Below, in pieces: positions 18,225 to 26,491 of a DNA stretch of 50,864 bases (position 1 is the first letter of the stretch; each line of letters starts with the position of its first letter). The DNA lies in the NCBI GenBank assembly GCA_012719495.1, contig JAAYAG010000056.1, positions 1 to 50,864 on the forward strand, read 5' to 3'. The notes under the pieces were generated by a model that was not told where the DNA came from, made no database searches, and was given only the letters and a program-made list of their open reading frames with translations. This stretch comes from Bacteroidales bacterium (GTDB lineage: Bacteria; Bacteroidota; Bacteroidia; Bacteroidales; Prolixibacteraceae). A program made the position numbers and the translations under genes.

Positions 18225-20984
18225 ATGAAGAATGTATGTAAATTATTGGTGTTGTTGGCGTTACTGGTAACAATTCAACCTGTAGCTGCAAAAAAAGCTG
18301 AAGCACACTTTAAACCCGGTGACTGGTTCGAGTGTGAAATGGAGTTTGTGGACGATGTTCCCGTGTTTCACAACCATTGGGCGAATAACGATTCCATTTA
18401 TCTACCCTTACAATATATGGTTGTCAGATTCGAGCTGAAAGAAAATCCTTCGGATAGCGTTGAAATTTGGTCCTACAAAATAATTCGTAACCGATTGTTA
18501 AACCGCATTAAGCCTAAATATAGTAATGCCTATCAATACAACGCACATTGCTTTGATAGTTGGTATCCTGACTATTTTATTGAAGGTATGGATACTGTTA
18601 CGAAAAGCTTAACAGGAATTCTGAAGTTGATAAATAATAACATTAATGAACATTACAAGAATTATACAGAAAGTGAAAAACATTTCAGTAGTAAATCAAT
18701 TTTCCCGTTAAACAATGGTGGTAGTTTTGGCAGTAGTTCTATATGGGGAGTTGGTAGCCGCATCGATAATTTGGTGGAAAGAATGTTTTCATTAATATAT
18801 CTGGTGGAAAATATTAAAACTGGGAATTCTCTATTCTCAAGAAAATTGAGTTATAAACAGAAAAGTTACAGTAAAAAAGACTCCATTTTATTCTCAATAA
18901 GAAACGAAAATTTCACCAATACATATACTGCATATCTACTCTTCAATGGGTTGGTTTATACTTTTAAAGATAAATACAACCAAAAGGTTTTAGCTATCAC
19001 AAAAGCCAGTTTTGAATTGCCAAACAAAGCTGTGCTTTCAATAATCGACAAACGAAATAAAAAGGAAGAATCGAAGAAATATTTCGACAATATTTCAATT
19101 GATTTTGGAAATGCAGCACATGTGATTTCACATAAAATCAAAGAAGAAAATAATATAACGAAATATAATTTTGAATTGAAGTGTGGCGTAGAAATGATCA
19201 TCCGGAATAATTATCTTCCTAAACAAAGTATTTTTGTTGAGCCGGGTGACACCATTCAAGTTACTGTTCAGGATGATAAGTCTAATCCTATAACTGTAAC
19301 TGGTCTTGAAAATTATATTGAATATCAAAAGGCACTTAATGCTACTGCCGGAGAAATAAAAGTATCATCACTTTCACCAGAGTGTAAAGCTTATCTTATT
19401 CTGAAAAGTAAAATTAATGCAACCTACTCAAAATTACGTGAGAGGTTCTTTTTAAAATCGCCTGATATGCAAGAATATCATCGTGCTATGACTGACTTTT
19501 ATTACTTGAAATCTTTTCACTATAAAACCTTATTCGAATTAGAAAATGCCCTAACAGTAGTAAGCCAGGGGAATTATTGGCAGAAGGAACAAATTCTTGC
19601 TTTGGGTGCTCCTTTTTATACAAATTTTAAGTATAAATACTACAGTGCACTATCCAATTTCAGTCAATTTTCTCTATATGCGCTATTATACGAAATACTG
19701 TATAATTCAATCAATATAAATCTTGAAACTTATTATGATGAGTTTTTTATAAATTGCGGCGACACACTAATGACCAATAAAATTTGTGCTAAATTGAATG
19801 GTGTTAAATCGGTACAGGCTGGCATGGAGTTGCCTTTCACAAAGATGCTTACCGAACATGAACAGGAGGTTGACATTTTACCTAAAAAAGGAAAATTTGG
19901 GCTATTGTTTCTTTATGTTATGCCCAACCATGTGCAATCCATTAAAAAAACATTGAGTGGAGACTTGCCTGAAAATGTACAATTTGTCACTTACCAAATC
20001 AGTAGGGAACCTACAATAAAATCGGATAAAAGATTACCAGAAACAGCTCTTTCGAAGGCCGATTCGCTTGATTTATTTGGTCATCCCAGTAAAACAAGTG
20101 AAATGGATAATTTACTTTACAGCTCTTTGGAAGGTATTTTGATTTTATACGATGACAAAGGTCAAATTTGGTACAACTCGTCATACTATTTTCAATCCGA
20201 AGGAGGAAATGCTAAATACATTACTGGAATACAAAATGCCATTGAACAATCTAAAAACAAACCTATTAGCAAATCGAAAAGCATCCTTCTAATTATTCTG
20301 TTGTCGGTAATTGGTTCGGTTGCCATCACGTTTACTTTTTACCGCATCCGCATTGCACGGCTCAAGAAAAAGAATGCACGCGAGCAGCTTATACAAGAGC
20401 TGAAAATGAAATCGGTACAGTCGCAACTGAACCCTCATTTCTTGTTCAATGCGCTAAACTCTATTCAGGTGCTGGTAAAATCGGGCGACACAAAGCAGGC
20501 CGACAATTATCTGGTGGGCTTCTCTGAGCTGTTGCGCAACGTACTTCAGAATTCCGATAAACGTTTGGTTCCGCTAAGCGAAGAACTGAAAATGGTGAAC
20601 CGTTATTGTGAACTCGAAAAGCTACGGCTCGACTTCGATTGTGAACTGAAAACCGATACGCAAACGAACCTCGATTTGATCGAGGTTCCTTACATGTTAT
20701 TGCAACCAATTATCGAAAATGCCATTAAACATGGTGTGAATAAAGCCAATGGCAGGGGCAAACTGAAAATTGAAATTTTAGAAAATAATACGGAATTGAA
20801 TTTTCGGGTTACCGACAATGGCCCGGGTTTTGATGGGGTGCCACTCGATGTTTTGAAAGAAAAAGGGAGGGGCTTAAAGCTCACCCTCGAAAAACTGCAA
20901 ACCATTTATGGTAATGAAGCAGAATTTGTATTTTTAGCTGCTAATCCGGGGACTACGGTTTCCATCAAATTGAAAATTGGATAA
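18225..20984 (+). CDS. LytS-type sensor histidine kinase with TlpA-like periplasmic region
   Basis: 919 residues from the ATG at 18225, which opens a signal peptide ending VAAKK; the open frame begins 36 nt earlier. The first 685 residues are predicted periplasmic. They include VEPGDTIQVTVQDD and a segment FGLLFLYVMPN followed by GILILYDDKGQIWYNSS, the same order as the DUF4369-plus-thioredoxin layout of Bacteroidota TlpA proteins, but without the CxxC pair. One membrane helix lies at about 686-706. The cytoplasmic part has the His_kinase motif QLNPHFLFNALNSI with His738 as the probable phosphorylation site, the N box ENAIKHG, and DNGPGF. The response regulator follows after 3 nt. The first 2 kb look AT-richer than the kinase part. 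Confidence 0.9.
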   Translation: MKNVCKLLVLLALLVTIQPVAAKKAEAHFKPGDWFECEMEFVDDVPVFHNHWANNDSIYLPLQYMVVRFELKENPSDSVEIWSYKIIRNRLLNRIKPKYSNAYQYNAHCFDSWYPDYFIEGMDTVTKSLTGILKLINNNINEHYKNYTESEKHFSSKSIFPLNNGGSFGSSSIWGVGSRIDNLVERMFSLIYLVENIKTGNSLFSRKLSYKQKSYSKKDSILFSIRNENFTNTYTAYLLFNGLVYTFKDKYNQKVLAITKASFELPNKAVLSIIDKRNKKEESKKYFDNISIDFGNAAHVISHKIKEENNITKYNFELKCGVEMIIRNNYLPKQSIFVEPGDTIQVTVQDDKSNPITVTGLENYIEYQKALNATAGEIKVSSLSPECKAYLILKSKINATYSKLRERFFLKSPDMQEYHRAMTDFYYLKSFHYKTLFELENALTVVSQGNYWQKEQILALGAPFYTNFKYKYYSALSNFSQFSLYALLYEILYNSININLETYYDEFFINCGDTLMTNKICAKLNGVKSVQAGMELPFTKMLTEHEQEVDILPKKGKFGLLFLYVMPNHVQSIKKTLSGDLPENVQFVTYQISREPTIKSDKRLPETALSKADSLDLFGHPSKTSEMDNLLYSSLEGILILYDDKGQIWYNSSYYFQSEGGNAKYITGIQNAIEQSKNKPISKSKSILLIILLSVIGSVAITFTFYRIRIARLKKKNAREQLIQELKMKSVQSQLNPHFLFNALNSIQVLVKSGDTKQADNYLVGFSELLRNVLQNSDKRLVPLSEELKMVNRYCELEKLRLDFDCELKTDTQTNLDLIEVPYMLLQPIIENAIKHGVNKANGRGKLKIEILENNTELNFRVTDNGPGFDGVPLDVLKEKGRGLKLTLEKLQTIYGNEAEFVFLAANPGTTVSIKLKIG

Positions 20985-20987
20985 GAA

Positions 20988-21731
20988 ATGATCTCTTGCC
21001 TCATTGTCGATGACGAAGAAAATGGCCGAAAGAATATCGAAGGCTTGATGAAGGAAAACTGCCCCGATTTGAGCATTGTCGGACAAGCCCGAAGTGTAAG
21101 CGAGGCCGTTCAACGAATCAAAGCATGCCGCCCGCAATTGTTGTTCCTCGACATTGAAATGACCGATGGCACAGGTTTCGATGTTTTGGCTCAATGCAAT
21201 GATATTCAGTTGGAAGTGATATTTGTAACAGCATACAATCAGTACGGTTTGAATGCCATTAAGTTTAGTGCCATCGACTACATTCTCAAACCTATTGATA
21301 CAAGGCAATTCTGCATGGCAGTTGAAAAAGCTGTTCGGCAAATTGAGATGAAGTCCGAAAACATGCGTTTGCGCAACTTACTTTACAATGTTGGCCAAAC
21401 TAAAGGAAACCAACGCATTGCCCTTCCGTTTACTGATACCATTGAATTTGTTGAAGTTCGGAATATTATCAGGCTTGAAGCCGAGGGCAGTTACACCCGT
21501 TTTTTCCTTTCGGGCAACGAAAGCTACCTTGTTTCTGGTAGTTTAAAAGAATTCGACGAAATTTTATCGGTACATGGTTTTATCCGAACCCATCAGGCAC
21601 ATCTGGTCAATCCCAACTACATAAAAAGCATGGTGAAAACCGACGGAGGTTACCTTTTACTGCAAAATGGTGTAAATATCCCTGTTTCGCGACTAAGAAA
21701 ATCGGAAGTAATTCAACAGTTAAAAGGATAA
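20988..21731 (+). CDS. LytTR-family response regulator
   Basis: Partner of the kinase 3 nt upstream. 247 residues: a receiver domain with the acidic pair DDEE near the start, LLFLDIEMTDGTGFDVL holding the phospho-accepting Asp, and YILKPID with the conserved Lys; then a LytTR DNA-binding domain with IIRLEAEGSYTRFFL, FIRTHQAHLVNP and IPVSRLRK. LytTR proteins bind pairs of short direct repeats upstream of target promoters. Possible targets are its own operon and the following sigma factor unit. Confidence 0.95.
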   Translation: MISCLIVDDEENGRKNIEGLMKENCPDLSIVGQARSVSEAVQRIKACRPQLLFLDIEMTDGTGFDVLAQCNDIQLEVIFVTAYNQYGLNAIKFSAIDYILKPIDTRQFCMAVEKAVRQIEMKSENMRLRNLLYNVGQTKGNQRIALPFTDTIEFVEVRNIIRLEAEGSYTRFFLSGNESYLVSGSLKEFDEILSVHGFIRTHQAHLVNPNYIKSMVKTDGGYLLLQNGVNIPVSRLRKSEVIQQLKG

Positions 21732-22086
21732 GCAAAAAACATATCAAAACTGAATATAAAGCACTTGCTTCGAAGAAAATATAATCTCAAAAACACTACA
21801 GATCAAATCAACCGGGCTAATTGCAATTGGTAACTCTACATCAGAGACCGAAAGCATATTCACAATCAAATCATTTATAATCAAGGCGAATTGCCAATAC
21901 CAAAAAACCATTGTAATCCACGATAATGAAAACATTCTCTTTTCTTGTTTCTCAGTTGGGGGTAACAACCGTTCATGTTGTCATAGGCACAAATTGAAAA
22001 TAAAAGCCCTGTTCCGTTGGGTTAAACGTGAAAATTTTTTGTGGTGAAAATATTATTACATTATCTTTAGTTTCAAAATAGAACAC
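21732..22086. other. 355-nt intergenic region before the sigma factor
   Basis: Holds copy 2 of the shared element at 21957-22056. The first 225 nt carry no gene that I recognise; a leftward open frame of 74 codons there has no family features. TATCTTTA at 22062-22069 looks like a weak -7 box. Confidence 0.5.
21957..22056 (+). promoter_or_regulatory. Shared upstream element, copy 2 (before the ECF sigma gene)
   Basis: TTGGGGGTAAC at 21957 and TGTTGTCATAG at 21976-21986, again 18 nt from the G run to the second box. Nearly identical to copy 1 over about 100 nt. It also contains ACCGTTCAT, which fits the published LytTR half-site pattern, so control by the upstream response regulator is an alternative to an ECF promoter. 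Placement directly ahead of the sigma gene suggests autoregulation. Confidence 0.65.
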
Positions 22087-22662
22087 TTGGAACTATCGGA
22101 TAAGCACATAGTAGATTGCATACAGCATGGCGATGAGCAGGTTTTTGAATTGTTTTTCAGAAACTATTATGAACGGCTATGCAATTATGCCAACACAATC
22201 CTTAACGATATGGATGAGGCTGAAGAGATGGTACAAAATGCATTTTTAACAATTTGGGAGCGGCGCGAATCGTTTGAAGTACACACTTCGCTGAAATCGT
22301 ACCTGTACAGGGCTGTTTACAACAGCAGCTTGAATAGTTTGAAACACAAGAAAGTACAACAGAAACACGAACAATATTACAAGCAGAATACCGCGCCCGA
22401 TTACGAAAGTGCCACCTCGGAATTGATGGAAAACGAACTTCAGCAATTGGCCCAAAAAGCCATTGAGCAATTGCCGCCACAATGTAAGATGGTTTTTACC
22501 CTTAGCCGTGTCGAGCAATTAACCTATGCTGAAATTGCCGAGCAGATGAACATTTCTGCCAAGACAGTAGAGAACCATATGGTAAGAGCTTTACGTTTTT
22601 TACGTGAAAAATTAAAAGACTATTTACCCCTTTTAATCTGGGTATTCATAAGTAAAAATTGA
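22087..22662 (+). CDS. ECF RNA polymerase sigma factor (FecI-like)
   Basis: 191 residues. Sigma-70 region 2 is seen as the segment FELFFRNYYERLCNYAN with MVQNAFLTIWERRESF, and region 4 as ALEQLPPQ-type LPPQCKMVFTLSR with LTYAEIAEQMNISAKTVENHM. The start appears to be TTG, since no ATG exists before the conserved ELSDKHIVDCIQHGDEQVF. FecR follows after 3 nt, as in the classical FecI/FecR/receptor arrangement: FecR holds the sigma factor until an outer-membrane signal arrives. The likely targets are promoters carrying the shared element. Confidence 0.93.
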   Translation: MELSDKHIVDCIQHGDEQVFELFFRNYYERLCNYANTILNDMDEAEEMVQNAFLTIWERRESFEVHTSLKSYLYRAVYNSSLNSLKHKKVQQKHEQYYKQNTAPDYESATSELMENELQQLAQKAIEQLPPQCKMVFTLSRVEQLTYAEIAEQMNISAKTVENHMVRALRFLREKLKDYLPLLIWVFISKN

Positions 22663-22665
22663 CCG

Positions 22666-23691
22666 TTGCAAGAAAATAGCGAACATATTGACCAACTGAT
22701 TGCCCGATATCTGGCAGGCGAAGCCACAGATGCCGAACGGCAAGAACTCGAACACTGGATGGATTCCAACGAATCGAACCGGCGCTATTTCGAAGGCATA
22801 CGATTTGCTGAAAGTCAGGCTATTGCCTCACAGCATATTGTAAAGGTCGATGTTGACAAAGCCTGGATGAAAGTTCATCAACAAATGAAACAGCAAAAGC
22901 CAGTGAGCGTTAAAGCCCACAAAAAATCAGGCACAGTGATCCCGTTTTGGCTACGTGTTGCTGCCATGGTGTTGCTGGTTTCGGGGCTGGCAATTTACTT
23001 TTATTCACAGAAACAAACCGGTTCTCCAAATTACCAAATGGCCATGGTGGCTACCGATTCAATAATTGAATATACCTTGTCCGACAGTTCTGAAATTACT
23101 TTAAATGAGCATGCCTGTTTATGGTATGCCAAAAATTACGGAAAAAAAGAGCGTCGTGTGAAACTTAATGGCGAAGCTTTCTTCTCGGTTAAGCACGACA
23201 CGCAAAAGCCTTTTATTGTCGAGAGCAGTGGTACCTATGTGAGGGTAACCGGAACTTCATTCAACATAAAAGGAGACGAAGCCGACAGCATTGTTGAAGT
23301 TTGCGTAAAAACAGGCAGCGTTATCTTCTTCACCGGCAGTAACGAAGGGATTACACTCATTGCTGGCGAAACCGGATACTTTAACAAAAACAACGGAAAA
23401 TTCTCGAAAACAGAAACCACCGATGAAAATGTTGCTGCCTATGCCAACCGCTTGTTTGTATTCTACAATACCACATTGAACGAAGTGTTCAGACAACTAA
23501 ACAAGGTTTACCAGACGAAGCTGGTCGCATCAGACGAAGAGCTTGGCAAGCAGGTAATTACTGTTACTTTCGACAACGACAACATCGACACAATCATCGA
23601 TATAATTTCAGAAACCCTTGTCCTTAATTACACAAGAACGGAAGGAAATCAGGTGATTTTTGAAAATACAACCCAACCCACTACTCCTTAA
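22666..23691 (+). CDS. FecR-type anti-sigma factor
   Basis: 341 residues, starting with TTG 3 nt after the sigma factor stop. The cytoplasmic N terminus has IARYLAGEATDAERQELEHW, the usual anti-sigma segment. One membrane helix lies around residues 90-112 (FWLRVAAMVLLVSGLAIYF). The periplasmic FecR domain shows KLNGEAFFSVKHDTQKPF and VTGTSFNI. The C-terminal segment with FYNTTLNEVFRQLNKVY is the STN-binding-like part found in Bacteroidota FecR proteins. It should relay a signal from the next gene's STN domain to the sigma factor. Confidence 0.94.
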   Translation: MQENSEHIDQLIARYLAGEATDAERQELEHWMDSNESNRRYFEGIRFAESQAIASQHIVKVDVDKAWMKVHQQMKQQKPVSVKAHKKSGTVIPFWLRVAAMVLLVSGLAIYFYSQKQTGSPNYQMAMVATDSIIEYTLSDSSEITLNEHACLWYAKNYGKKERRVKLNGEAFFSVKHDTQKPFIVESSGTYVRVTGTSFNIKGDEADSIVEVCVKTGSVIFFTGSNEGITLIAGETGYFNKNNGKFSKTETTDENVAAYANRLFVFYNTTLNEVFRQLNKVYQTKLVASDEELGKQVITVTFDNDNIDTIIDIISETLVLNYTRTEGNQVIFENTTQPTTP

Positions 23692-23700
23692 AGAATAGGC

Positions 23701-25479
23701 ATGAGAACATTTTTTATCCTCATTCTTCTGTTACTTATGATTTGGCCCGAAAAAAGCCATTCGCAGCAAGTACCTGTTTTTGAGCGGAAAATATCGGTCG
23801 AAATGGAAAATGAAACCGTCGAAGCCATACTTACCGAGATAAGCAGGCAATCGCAAGTGTCATTCTCTTACAATCCAGAATTACTAAATGCATCAGATAA
23901 AAAGTCATTGTCGGTCACCAATCAATCGGTTCGTTTTGCGCTCTCGAGCCTTTTCAATGGAAAAATAAATTACCGTGAACGGGGCAAGTTCATCATCCTT
24001 CAGCCCAAAAAAGAAAACTCACCTTCAGTAGTTGAAGGTTACCTAACCAACGAAAGGGGGCAACTTCTGACTGATGCAACGGTATATGATTCAAACAGAA
24101 AGCTAGTTGCTACTACTGATGAATTTGGATATTTTAGGCTCGAAATTGACAAGAACAACACTTCCGATACGATCAAAATCAGTAAAGCCGGGTTTGAAAG
24201 CGCCATGCTGATGCCAGTGAACAACAATGCACCCTTTGTTCAACTTTCGTTGTCGGAAAACCAAACTAGCTTACCTCCCGAAGAAACCTTTTACCCGTCG
24301 ATTTTAGTGCGTCGCCAGTTACGGGTCAGCTCGTCGAATATCGACGAAACAATCAACCGCTTTGCCCAACTTTCGCTTGCCCCACATCTTGGAACAAATA
24401 GTTTGTTGTCTGGATCAACTTCTAATTTACTGTCATTGAATATCTTCGGAGGATTTGTCGAAGAAGTAAAGGTTATGGAATTTGGCGGCATTGTCAATAT
24501 TGTACGCCGAAATGCCGGTGTTATTCAAGCTGCGGGAATTGGAAATTTTGTTGGCGGAAACTTTCGGGGATTCCAGGCGTCGGGGATACTTAACTACACG
24601 CGTCGCAGCTTTTCGGGTTTGCAAGCCTCGGGAATCTCGAACACAGTTGCTGGCAACCTAAAAGGTGTACAAGCTACGGGAATTATGAATTTTGCCAAGG
24701 GCATCAATGGAGCGCAACTTTCGGGCATACTGAATGTTTCGCGCAATTTATCTGGTTTACAGGCTTCATCCATATTGAATCAAGCCAAAACCGCGCATGG
24801 CGCACAAGTAACCGCGATATTAAATAACGCCGACTCGCTCAAGGGCGCACAAATATCGGGAGCGTTTAACCGTGCCAGAATAATCAGAGGTACGCAAATT
24901 ACGGGTTTGTTGAACTATGCAAACGAATTGAACGGGGTACAGATTGGGGTAGTGAACATCGCAAACCGAGGCCGGGCGACACAAATAGGCCTCATAAATA
25001 TTAATCGTAGTGGGGTGCACAACCTTGAAATATATGCCACCGAAACATTCTTGACCAATATTGCATATCGGGGAGGATCGAAGCATTTTCACTCCATTCT
25101 TGTTGGAGGGTTCGATCCAAGTACCTTTGGCAATAAGTTCCTCTACACATACGGGTTTGGAGTGGGAACATCGTTTGGAAACCGTCCAAAATTGTATTAC
25201 GATGCCGAAATTCTCTCCCAGCAAATTACAGCCGGAAATGCAATTGGCGAAATTAATATGCTCTATAAATTGGGCTTCAGTGCCAATTATAAAATTTCGA
25301 AAACCATGGCAATAACCTTTGGCCTTAGCCACAACATTTACGTTGTTGACACCTCAACCCCTGAATACGAAACCATTTTCAGCCAAATTCCGCCCTACTT
25401 TTTATCGAACGAACCCTCAGGAACCAACCGAAACTTAAAAACTTGGGTAGGATTTAAGGCTGGGATAAGATTGTTCTAG
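23701..25479 (+). CDS. STN-domain protein with surface-repeat region in place of a TonB receptor
   Basis: 592 residues, 9 nt after FecR. Signal peptide ends near SHSQQ (residue 22). An STN domain spans about 30-103 (ISVEMENETVEAILTEIS, QVSFSYNPELL, KINYRERGKFIILQP). A carboxypeptidase-regulatory-like domain follows (about 109-185). Instead of a TonB plug and 22-strand barrel there are about ten repeats of the form GxQxSGIxN at about 274-440, like those of the LA_2272-type surface-repeat proteins. The end (about 445-592) reads like a short beta-rich barrel or sandwich and finishes in GIRLF. In the classical locus this position codes the receptor that signals to FecR. Export across the inner membrane is clear; outer-membrane location is inferred. 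Confidence 0.85.
   Translation: MRTFFILILLLLMIWPEKSHSQQVPVFERKISVEMENETVEAILTEISRQSQVSFSYNPELLNASDKKSLSVTNQSVRFALSSLFNGKINYRERGKFIILQPKKENSPSVVEGYLTNERGQLLTDATVYDSNRKLVATTDEFGYFRLEIDKNNTSDTIKISKAGFESAMLMPVNNNAPFVQLSLSENQTSLPPEETFYPSILVRRQLRVSSSNIDETINRFAQLSLAPHLGTNSLLSGSTSNLLSLNIFGGFVEEVKVMEFGGIVNIVRRNAGVIQAAGIGNFVGGNFRGFQASGILNYTRRSFSGLQASGISNTVAGNLKGVQATGIMNFAKGINGAQLSGILNVSRNLSGLQASSILNQAKTAHGAQVTAILNNADSLKGAQISGAFNRARIIRGTQITGLLNYANELNGVQIGVVNIANRGRATQIGLININRSGVHNLEIYATETFLTNIAYRGGSKHFHSILVGGFDPSTFGNKFLYTYGFGVGTSFGNRPKLYYDAEILSQQITAGNAIGEINMLYKLGFSANYKISKTMAITFGLSHNIYVVDTSTPEYETIFSQIPPYFLSNEPSGTNRNLKTWVGFKAGIRLF
24523..25017 (+). repeat. In-gene tandem repeats, G-x-Q-[AIL]-[ST]-G-[IL]-x-N type
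   Basis: Roughly ten degenerate units of 15 to 22 codons, each with a Gly-x-Gln start and a hydrophobic-x-Asn end (for example GFQASGILN, GVQATGIMN, GAQLSGILN, GTQITGLLN). The DNA is diverged, so the units are old and held by protein structure; a beta-solenoid is likely. Confidence 0.8.
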
Positions 25480-25506
25480 GCAAAAACAAACACAACTTCT
25501 CGTAAA

Positions 25507-26103
25507 ATGGACAATATGGAAACATTGGTGGCAGAAAAAATGAAAACCGCATTTGATCAGTATTTTGCCTTCCCTCAATTATTTTGGGAAACCATTGCCA
25601 ATGCCGGTGAAGTCATTCAATGCGAAAGTGAATTCATCCTAAAAAAAAGCCACAGCTCCGAAAAGTATATGCGCTTTATTATCAACGGAAGCGGAGGTAT
25701 TCTCCTTTGGAATAAAAACAATTTTATTTGTACCGATTTGGTGCTCGAAAACGATTTTTTGAGCGATTACTTCTCGTTGCTCACCAGGCAAACATCGCCC
25801 TGCGAAGTAATAACCTTTGAAGAAACAACCTTTTTTCAGATCAACTATGATGAATTGATAAAAATTACGGAAAATAGTCCTTGGGGCGACAAATTCTGGC
25901 GCTATGCCACTACCGCACTTTATATTGAAAAGCAGGGGCATTATATTCAAGCCGTAACTCAAACAGCCACTGACATTTATAATCAGATTCTAACTTTTGA
26001 GCCTGGTGTAATTCAGCGCATTCCCCAAAAATTCATCGCTTCGTACCTCGGCATTACCCCTCAGAGTTTAAGCCGAATCAGGAAAGGAGATTCCCCCCGA
26101 TGA
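25507..26103 (+). CDS. Crp/Fnr-family regulator, altered C terminus
   Basis: 198 residues. The N-terminal half follows the cyclic-nucleotide-binding fold of the family ([28 protein letters not shown]), without the residues needed to be sure of cAMP binding, as is usual in Bacteroidota. The helix-turn-helix is [24 protein letters not shown]. Members normally end a few residues after this point with a short tail of their own; here the last four residues (DSPR) are read out of frame from what looks like a hydrolase remnant that begins at about 26087, so the 3' end seems to be a deletion junction. Probably still functional, as all of the DNA-binding helix remains. Confidence 0.88.
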   Translation: MDNMETLVAEKMKTAFDQYFAFPQLFWETIANAGEVIQCESEFILKKSHSSEKYMRFIINGSGGILLWNKNNFICTDLVLENDFLSDYFSLLTRQTSPCEVITFEETTFFQINYDELIKITENSPWGDKFWRYATTALYIEKQGHYIQAVTQTATDIYNQILTFEPGVIQRIPQKFIASYLGITPQSLSRIRKGDSPR

Positions 26104-26239
26104 AAATTTAAATGCTATTGAAATGGCATTGAATGAAGGGAAAAACACCGATAACACAATCGTTAAAATCGAAAAAGCCAATCATTTGTTTCAGATTACA
26201 CCCGGCGGAATTAAAAACTTGATAACCTCGAGATTATAA
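26087..26239 (+). pseudogene. C-terminal remnant of an alpha/beta hydrolase
   Basis: The frame reads [20 protein letters not shown], then NHLFQITPGG and a stop at 26237-26239. This is the typical end of serine hydrolases of the S33/dienelactone type: a PPxENLxAI segment after the catalytic Asp loop and a NHLFQ segment with the catalytic His. No start codon or nucleophile region exists upstream; the frame runs into the Crp gene end instead. It is therefore a broken gene end. Confidence 0.75.
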
Positions 26240-26404
26240 AAACACCAATCCTGTAATTCATATTCTCTGTTTTCCGGCGAATAAAATTGTCGAAATAACA
26301 ATTTTCAATTCTTCTATCAATCTTGTAACAATCATGTAATAAGTCACATATTAAATATCGCTTTGTTTTGTTGATCAAAAAAGTAACTTTTTTCCCATTT
26401 CGCT

Positions 26405-26449
26405 TTGGTGGTGGCGGTTCGTCATGTTGTCATAGACCCGAAAATTGAA
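26405..26449 (+). promoter_or_regulatory. Shared upstream element, copy 3 (before the TonB receptor)
   Basis: TTGGTGGTGG followed by TGTTGTCATAG at 26425-26435, with 18 nt from the first GG to TGTTGTC, then AAAATTGAA. It lies 57 nt before the receptor start. Outside the two boxes little agrees with copies 1 and 2, which supports that the boxes themselves are selected. Confidence 0.6.
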
Positions 26450-26491
26450 CAACAAGAAGAATTGTCTTACTTTTTAACAAAACATTTAGTC

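Noticed and set aside
21744-21968. Leftward open frame of 74 codons in the spacer before the sigma factor.
   Set aside because: Its beginning would lie in the regulatory element, and the protein has no recognisable motif.
26405-26491. Longer start of the TonB receptor at 26405.
   Set aside because: The extra 29 residues would cover the shared upstream element and push the signal peptide away from the N terminus.
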